Source of the DNA: Maylandia zebra
Taxonomy: Eukaryota > Chordata > Actinopteri > Cichliformes > Cichlidae
DNA: 64,000 nt
Assembly (NCBI RefSeq): GCF_041146795.1
Contig: NC_135180.1
Coordinates: forward strand, 35,076,294-35,140,293
Direction: 5' to 3'
Position 1 is the first letter of the stretch. Each line of letters opens with the position of its first letter. The notes beneath the pieces are model-generated. The model did not search any database, was not told the origin of the DNA, and worked only from the letters and a program-made list of their open reading frames with translations. This document shows positions 57,890 to 64,000 of the stretch, in pieces. The translations under genes and the position numbers were made by a program.

Positions 57890-58360
57890 AAATTCGTCAC
57901 CGTCAGCGTCTCTCTCTCTCTCTCCCGTTCTCTCTCTCTCTCTGCCATTGATGCTGATATTTCTCCTCAGCATCACCAGCGGAGAGGAGGAGGAGGAGGA
58001 GGAGGAAGGAGAGGTTGTGTCAGGTGGAAACTGGGACCTCTATGGATATCACCATCACCCTCCACCGGCACTGAACCTCAGCATCTCCCGGCCGGCGGTC
58101 AGCGCTGCAGGCACGCAGCGCTCTTAACGTGCGCTAAGGCGCAGTTTTTGCACAGTGCACACCCCCCGCGGTGCTTCAGTAATTACCCAAACCAGCCGCT
58201 TCCTCGTGTAATAGGGACTAATCGAGGGAAAACCCTGCTGGAATAAAAGCGGAGCGTCAGTCTCCTCCATTGATAAACCGCGCTCCTCATCGATTCGAGC
58301 CAGCGACGTCTTGGTGGAGGAGGACGAAACCAAACCAAAAAACTGACACTGAGGCTAAAG
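57890..58360 (+). promoter_or_regulatory. GC-rich promoter and noncoding first exon of a downstream + strand gene (sptbn4 by synteny)
   Basis: A sharp switch from AT-rich to CpG-rich sequence, with two (CT)n tracts (57910-57942) and a (GAG)n run (57979-58000) near the presumed start. A strong splice donor CTAAAG/GTAAGG sits at 58360/58361. No long frame opens through the donor, so the exon is read as 5' UTR. The neighbouring blvrb on the opposite strand mirrors the human BLVRB-SPTBN4 arrangement, which makes beta-IV spectrin the leading candidate. No spectrin sequence lies in the window to prove it. Confidence 0.5.
57910..57942 (+). repeat. (CT)n tracts in promoter
   Basis: Two CT-dinucleotide runs separated by CCCGTT just upstream of the GC-rich exon. 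Read on the other strand they are GAGA-type elements. Confidence 0.85.
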
Positions 58361-61300
58361 GTAAGGCCGATAAAAACGCAAAAAGATGCTTCCTTTTCCC
58401 TTGGTTGTCGTCTCATTCCCCGTGTGAGAGCAAGGAGTCGAGATGCATGGGATTTTTTTCCTCCTTTTTTGCCGGGATGCCGGCCTGCATTTGGGTGCAG
58501 GGTACCGCAGTGATCCGGCAAAGGGACGGACCGTTTCGTGTCTTATTTCCACTTACATGTGTACGTGATGCATGCCTGGAAAGGTGCTTATGATGCCTGC
58601 TGGATCTGATTGTCTAATTTAAAAGGAGAAATGAGCTGAGAAACAGAAAGCGGCCTAGTTTTTTTGTGGGCTATGGTACGCGGTTGCATGTTTTAGCTTC
58701 TGTGTAACCTTTACTTTAAATTAGAGATCATTTATTTGGTTTCTAGCTACAGACTGCACACTGTACCCGTATGCACACTGCAGCAGAACTTCACAAGAAT
58801 AAATATCGACAGTAATGCTCTATGCAGTATTTTAGTAGGAAGTTAAAATGTGCCTGTGGTCTCCTTATGTGACTTTACATTACTCTCGCTTTTCTGCACC
58901 TTTCTTCCCAAATCCTGGAGGGATTTTGCTGTCTTGGAAGGGGTGGTTGTAGATTGACTCAATTCATGCTTTAGTTTGACAAGGCCTGAAGCAGCATACA
59001 CTGCTTCAGCAACACAAGTAGGAGATGCAGTGCAGCCTGTCTAATGTCTGTTTGATCACTGCTGCAAAAAAAGTGACTACAACCCCTGTTGTGCACGGAG
59101 ACATGTCACGGGCCATTGTTTGTCCTTTCTGTCTTGATCTGAAGTTTGCATGCAGGTGGGAGTTAGTTGGTTATCTCTACTTTGTGACTGTACTGGAACA
59201 ACATGAATAAAAGAAGAGGGAAGAAGTGAACAGAGGTATGCGGTTATCTGAATTCATTTAATCATTAATACCAAACTGCTAACGGTACTTACTGTAAGTT
59301 TTGTGACTTTTTTGGACCCATTTGAGCCCCTTACTCCAGTGTCTCTCAGTGGGTTTATGTTGCACACAGTACTGTGAACCTTTTCATACCACATGTGGTG
59401 CTCAGCAGGTTTCTATAACCTGAATCCATTGCATTTTGTGGTATTTCAGTTTGTCTTGAGTCACTCATGTAATACAAAAGTTTAACAGTTTGAACCCAGC
59501 TAGATCCCATTTCAAAGTGAACAAAACATGTGGTGGTAAGCAAGATTACTTCATGTATTTTAAATATTTAAAAACACTTTACCTTTAAAATGGCACAGGT
59601 TGTTCAGGTTTCTTCGGGGACTTGTTGGGGGATTGTTCCAATCATCCAAGAGGACTTATCGTGGTTCCTGTGTCTATTCCCGTAACCCTAGACTTCAGAC
59701 TTCAGGGCTGGGATCAGCGACTGGGAGCACAACTTGTTCTTTTTGTGCTTGGCTGCATGTTTTGAGGACTTTGTTTGCTGCAGAGCAAGCTTGCTTCTAC
59801 GTTTGTATTGCACGATGGAATCATATTTGAACACTATGTCTAAAATCTTTGCACAGCAGTGTGAATATTGTATACATTTATGGTGTTTCTCAGCTAGATA
59901 GAATTACTCTTCTTGTTGTCCCTGTCTTCTCTGGATGATCAACAGCATCTTTAGGATACTGAAGCTCTCTGCTGTTTATCAGACCACAAGGTCACTGTTT
60001 TAAGAGGCGTGTTCTTGTCGACTCAGAATTTGGGTGTGGTTGCTGCCCTTGCTTACAGATGCGGGTTCACTGTGCTGAGGTGAAGTGACTCAAAGTGACT
60101 CAGTGCAGTGTGTAAAGTGCGTACTGTGTGACGTCACAGTGAAGGATCTTGTGTGTGCGTGTGTGTGTGAGTGAGTGTGAAGGAGAAAAGGAGAGACAGC
60201 ATCACTCCCTCAAAGAATGATCCAGATTCCATATATTTTGTCAGGTAATATCAGTGTGGATAAAGTTTGGGATTAAACCTGGGGTCATGTTTGGGTCAGA
60301 ATGACAGTCAAACGTAAAGTTAGATTGGATTAAATATTCAATGTTCGGTTCACTGTTAAATGTTAATGTAAGAGCTGTAGAACATTATTGCTACACATTT
60401 GAGTTTGTACACAGATCAATAACAGAAACCTGACTGCAGCAAAAGGATGAAAATTGTACAGAAAATATGAAATTACAAGGGGAAATAAGGCTGAGTGTCA
60501 GCATTCTATCATTTGCAACCGTGCACTCACTGGCGGTTTTCCAGCAGAAAAATGTCCAAATGTAGCTGTAGCTATAAACTTTAAATTAACATTTACAAGC
60601 TATTGCACTGACTCTATAACTGCTATGTATCTGTTATAGTCACGAGGCAGCAAACATTTTTCCTGTTTGAAACAACACATGAATGCTCTGAAAGCTCACA
60701 TGTCCCAGTTTTCCACCAGCACTTTAACACTCAGAGAGCATAAAAGATGGACGTAGCTTCCGGGTCTGAAAAGTGAAGCCAAATGTGAAAGTTCCTGCGT
60801 TCCTCTTGATTCCTGTGGCTGCAAAAAAACTTCCAGGTTTACAGAAAAAGGAAAACAAAAAAAAACTTACCTTAAACGTGACCTCTGTAAACATTTTTGC
60901 CATAGGGTTATGGGCTCAGTCGCTCATTTCAGGTTATAATAAGTAAAAGACGAAGTCCATTTTGTCAATTTTGGCTATTCTAGGTTTCAGAAAGGAGCGT
61001 CATGATTCACCCTTCGCACGTAGAAACACCAACAAATCCTCAAGTCGTAGCTTTCGACTTCACTAATGAATGGGTGGCATCATCTTTTAAATACAGTCTT
61101 TGCATGAAACAAGTAAACTGAGTTAGATCAATAGTAAAAACAAGAACATACAAACAGAAATATAAGACAATGACTCAACAATTCTACCAACGTGGAGATA
61201 AAGGACAAGAAATTCTTAATCTTTAAAGCACAGGTGAGTGCTATTATTTAATTTCAGGGTTATTGTAATAGTATTAAAAGACAGTAGTGTTTACAATAGG

Positions 61301-64000
61301 CATTTAAATCTAATCTGATCTTAAACGAGCCATCATTGTTGCTCCTGTACAGACAGCTGAATTAGTGCGATTTAGCTACTACAATTGGTAGAATTGAGTT
61401 CACTCTGTTCACATGTTCATGTTCAACATGAACATGCTCACATCTTGCTTCCTGTTGATTTGATGGCTGTGATCACACAGAAAATTGATTTTATTGGCAG
61501 TGGTTGATGGGATGTTCTTTCATACTGATAAAATAATGCTTGTAAAACTGTAAAAACGCTTTAACTTTGGCGTTTTTTGACAAAGTTATGTTTTAATGGA
61601 GAATAATGTGGCGTCTTGAACTTTTCTCGAACCCTCCAAAGTCTGACACTTAATCACTTAATCAATCTTTAGACGTTTTAGTAACCGAGCGTTCTCCTCA
61701 CAATTGTCAATAGGCAGATGGGATATCAGCGAGCTAGGAGAGGCTGTGATTAATGTCCCCAAATGATGTGTATGTGACGATATTGATGAAGACTAAAGAA
61801 AAGAGGGGAGGGGGTGCACTGAGGGTCTGGTCCAGATTAAGCCTTAGAGACACAGAGCTGCTGCCGCTGACTGATTAACACTGGCAGCTGTCTCTCTTTC
61901 TTACTCGACTCATCTTTCTGGTGATATGCCCCTATATCTGTCTCAGATCAGTTTCTTTATTTTCCCACTGTCTTTCTATTTCACTTCTTTTTCCATATTT
62001 TCCTTCCTTTATCTCTCTAACATCTATATTCCACAATATCACACTTCATTTTCATCTTTCTAGTTTATTGTCTTCTCACCTCGTCTGGTTATATATTTGT
62101 CTCTCCCTCATTCTCTCTATCTCTAAATTTAACTTCTATATCAAAAGAGATGGACAGTCCTGCATCCGTGAGGTACTTTAAGCTATTCTTGGATCACTGG
62201 TGGAGTAATATAAAGAGAAGAAATTGCTGACTGGAGAATTCATCATTGCACGGGAGCCATATTGATCCATACGCAAGATCTGAGGTAGTGTTTTAGTGGG
62301 AAGTTTATGAAGTTTCTGTCGACATGCTCTGTGGAAAATGTACCCATGTAAATTAATATTGCAGTTTTAATTTGTTCCACTATATATGTGTGTAGCAAAT
62401 GCCTGATATAACTTAATCCCCCCTTCCAAAACTGTTAAAATCACAATGAGCCACATATTTGCAGTAGATGAACAAGAACACTATAGACATTTCTTTTTTT
62501 TTTATCAACATCAGAATGGAGGAGAACATCATGAGCTATCATCCTATTTTATATGATCAGAGGAGTCACAGGCAGCTAGCTGGGTAAAACTGGCTTTGTT
62601 AAACTGCATTGTGGGTACATATTATATGACTGGTTGGTGCCCCTGTTACACATGCATTGGGAAAGATGGGAAAAAAGATAGTAAAAAAAGTATAATGGTA
62701 TAAAAGAGAACAGTGGTGGGCAGTAGGTGCTAGAGCCATCCCTTATTTCTTTATGTCTTCCAAGGAAAATGGGAAATAAGTTGTCAGCTTTCTTGTCAGT
62801 TCTTTATGTTGTCTTTAGAAATAGTTCTCCTGGCTTCTGGAAGGACTTTTGTTCTGTTTTCTGTCAAGCTGATCTCACACTGCTTCAGTAATGTTAAAGA
62901 TCAGTGCCTCCACCGAGTTTTACAGATGGCTGTAAAATTACACTCAAGACTCAACTAAGTGGTAAAGTTTAAAAAGTACAATGACATTTAAACTCTTGTC
63001 CTGGTTTTGGAATACGTGACTGAAACTGGAAGTAGACTTAATTAAACTTGTATATAATTTACAGACTAGTAATGATGGGATAAACATTCGACCCAGAGAA
63101 GCTCATGGGATCCATCAGCTCTTCTTTCAGCTCCACAGTCACACAGTTTATATTAGCACTCGTTCACGTTACCATCATTCTGTGGTCACTGCATGCTGTA
63201 CATTACCATTGATGACGGAACTGCTTCAATGCAGCATTTCAGGGTTAAGTGTATGTTTCAAGGACACCGGGTGGTTAGCATTTAGACTATGGTCATTCTT
63301 TAGTTAGTTTAGAGGCATCAGTGTCAGATACTAATTGCCAAAACACAAGTTGTGGAAGCCAGACAAAGAGGATGAGAGGTTAGGACACAGGGAGCGGTGG
63401 GAATAGAGAGAGGACAGCTGCAAAAGTGTGAAGGATAATAAAAGGAGAGAGCAGGGAGGCGGGGCGAGGGGCGTGGGGGTGTTTACATTACGTCGCTGGT
63501 GAAACTGTGATTTATTGTGGTGGCTCACTTCAGCAGCATAGCTAGTGAGAGAAGGCCATAATAACACGGAGTGGTTTAGAGGAGAAGATGTAACGACTGA
63601 CATTTCTGCAATCTCACACATGTATGGATGTAGACATGCAGTAGTAATTACACTATTAGATGATCCCTGAATAACAAAGCAACAGGAAACTTATGAATGA
63701 TAACTCTGACCAATAATACATTGTTTAAAGTAAACTTCAAACAACTTGTTTTTTATGTGTAACAATAACTGCAACAGTGACAAACTAAGTCATGGTTGAC
63801 TTTGTGAGATTATTTTTATTTGTATCTTGATATGTAAAACCCTAGAACATAAAAGAGTTATGCTGTCTCTTTACCATGGCTGTATATTGTTACAATAATG
63901 GAAGTTTATAATAAACTTGAACACATTTTCAAGTAGTTTCTGTAAGCCAAAAACTCAGGTTCCAACATTTGTAAAAATAAAAAAATACAAATCTTGTCTC
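58361..64000 (+). other. Start of a long first intron (gene continues beyond the window)
   Basis: Opens GTAAGGCCGA. Over 5.6 kb I see no coding exon with acceptable splice sites and no recognised mobile element. A GT/GA-rich stretch lies at 60148-60195, a pyrimidine-rich (TCTC) stretch at about 61910-62130 and a G-rich block at 63450-63482. Confidence 0.45.
61412..61436. repeat. Short perfect inverted repeat (12-base arms)
   Basis: CATGTTCATGTT and AACATGAACATG around a single C. The inverted AACATG units (GAACATG-type) resemble nuclear-receptor or p53-like half-sites only loosely. Confidence 0.75.

Noticed and set aside
58183-58593. Open frames on both strands over the GC-rich first exon at 58 kb
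   Set aside because: They cross the donor at 58360/58361 or run antisense; typical of CpG-island sequence without stops.
1-64000. CRISPR arrays, bacterial operons, phage or toxin systems
   Set aside because: No regularly spaced repeats, ribosome-binding sites or dense coding; gene structure is plainly vertebrate.

Overview
This is a vertebrate nuclear window, almost certainly from a ray-finned (teleost) fish. The genes are split by long AT-rich introns with GT-AG borders. The repeats are typical of teleosts: a nearly complete Tc1/mariner element, palindromic hAT-type MITEs, a tRNA-derived SINE, LINE 3' ends and long GT/CA microsatellites. There is no sign of operons, CRISPR arrays or phage. 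I suspect a percomorph such as a cichlid from the look of the repeats, but that is inference. Most of the listed open frames are chance or antisense frames.

Layout, left to right. (1) 600-889, + strand: last coding exon of a gene that starts outside the window. It is Thr/Ser-rich; synteny suggests a periaxin/AHNAK-type scaffold, but I do not recognise it from sequence. (2) ~5.2-20.96 kb, + strand: an aftiphilin/CLBA1-type clathrin-adaptor accessory gene with a noncoding first exon, one exon of about 3 kb and four short exons (987 codons). A possible alternative terminal exon lies at 18788. Its second intron holds a frameshifted Tc1 transposon at 12720-14283. (3) 27.49-41.77 kb, + strand: kcnk6 (TWIK-2 two-pore K+ channel), three coding exons, 316 aa. 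(4) 47.39-50.55 kb, - strand: sertad3-like transcriptional co-regulator with one coding exon, a noncoding first exon and probably a long 3' UTR. (5) 52.3-56.4 kb, - strand: blvrb (biliverdin reductase B/flavin reductase), five coding exons, 207 aa. (6) ~57.9-58.36 kb, + strand: GC-rich promoter and noncoding first exon of a gene whose body lies beyond the window. By synteny this is most likely the beta-IV spectrin gene sptbn4; the rest of the window would be its first intron.

As I remember human 19q13.2, it reads PRX - SERTAD1/3 (-) - BLVRB (-) - SPTBN4 (+), with KCNK6 on the same arm. CLBA1 sits next to AHNAK2 and the SERTA gene CDCA4 on 14q32. The window therefore looks like a conserved vertebrate paralogon block. 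The genes do not form a pathway: they cover vesicle coat accessory function, K+ conductance, cell-cycle transcription, heme catabolism/redox and membrane skeleton.

I found no clearly new biological system. The items most worth a second look are the alternative 3' ends of the clba1-like gene, its very large acidic exon, the conserved C-terminal YxxI motif of kcnk6, a perfect 22+3+22 palindrome in a kcnk6 intron, and a SINE nested in another repeat. Exon borders were worked out by hand from splice consensus and reading phase; every stated junction keeps the frame. No database search was possible.
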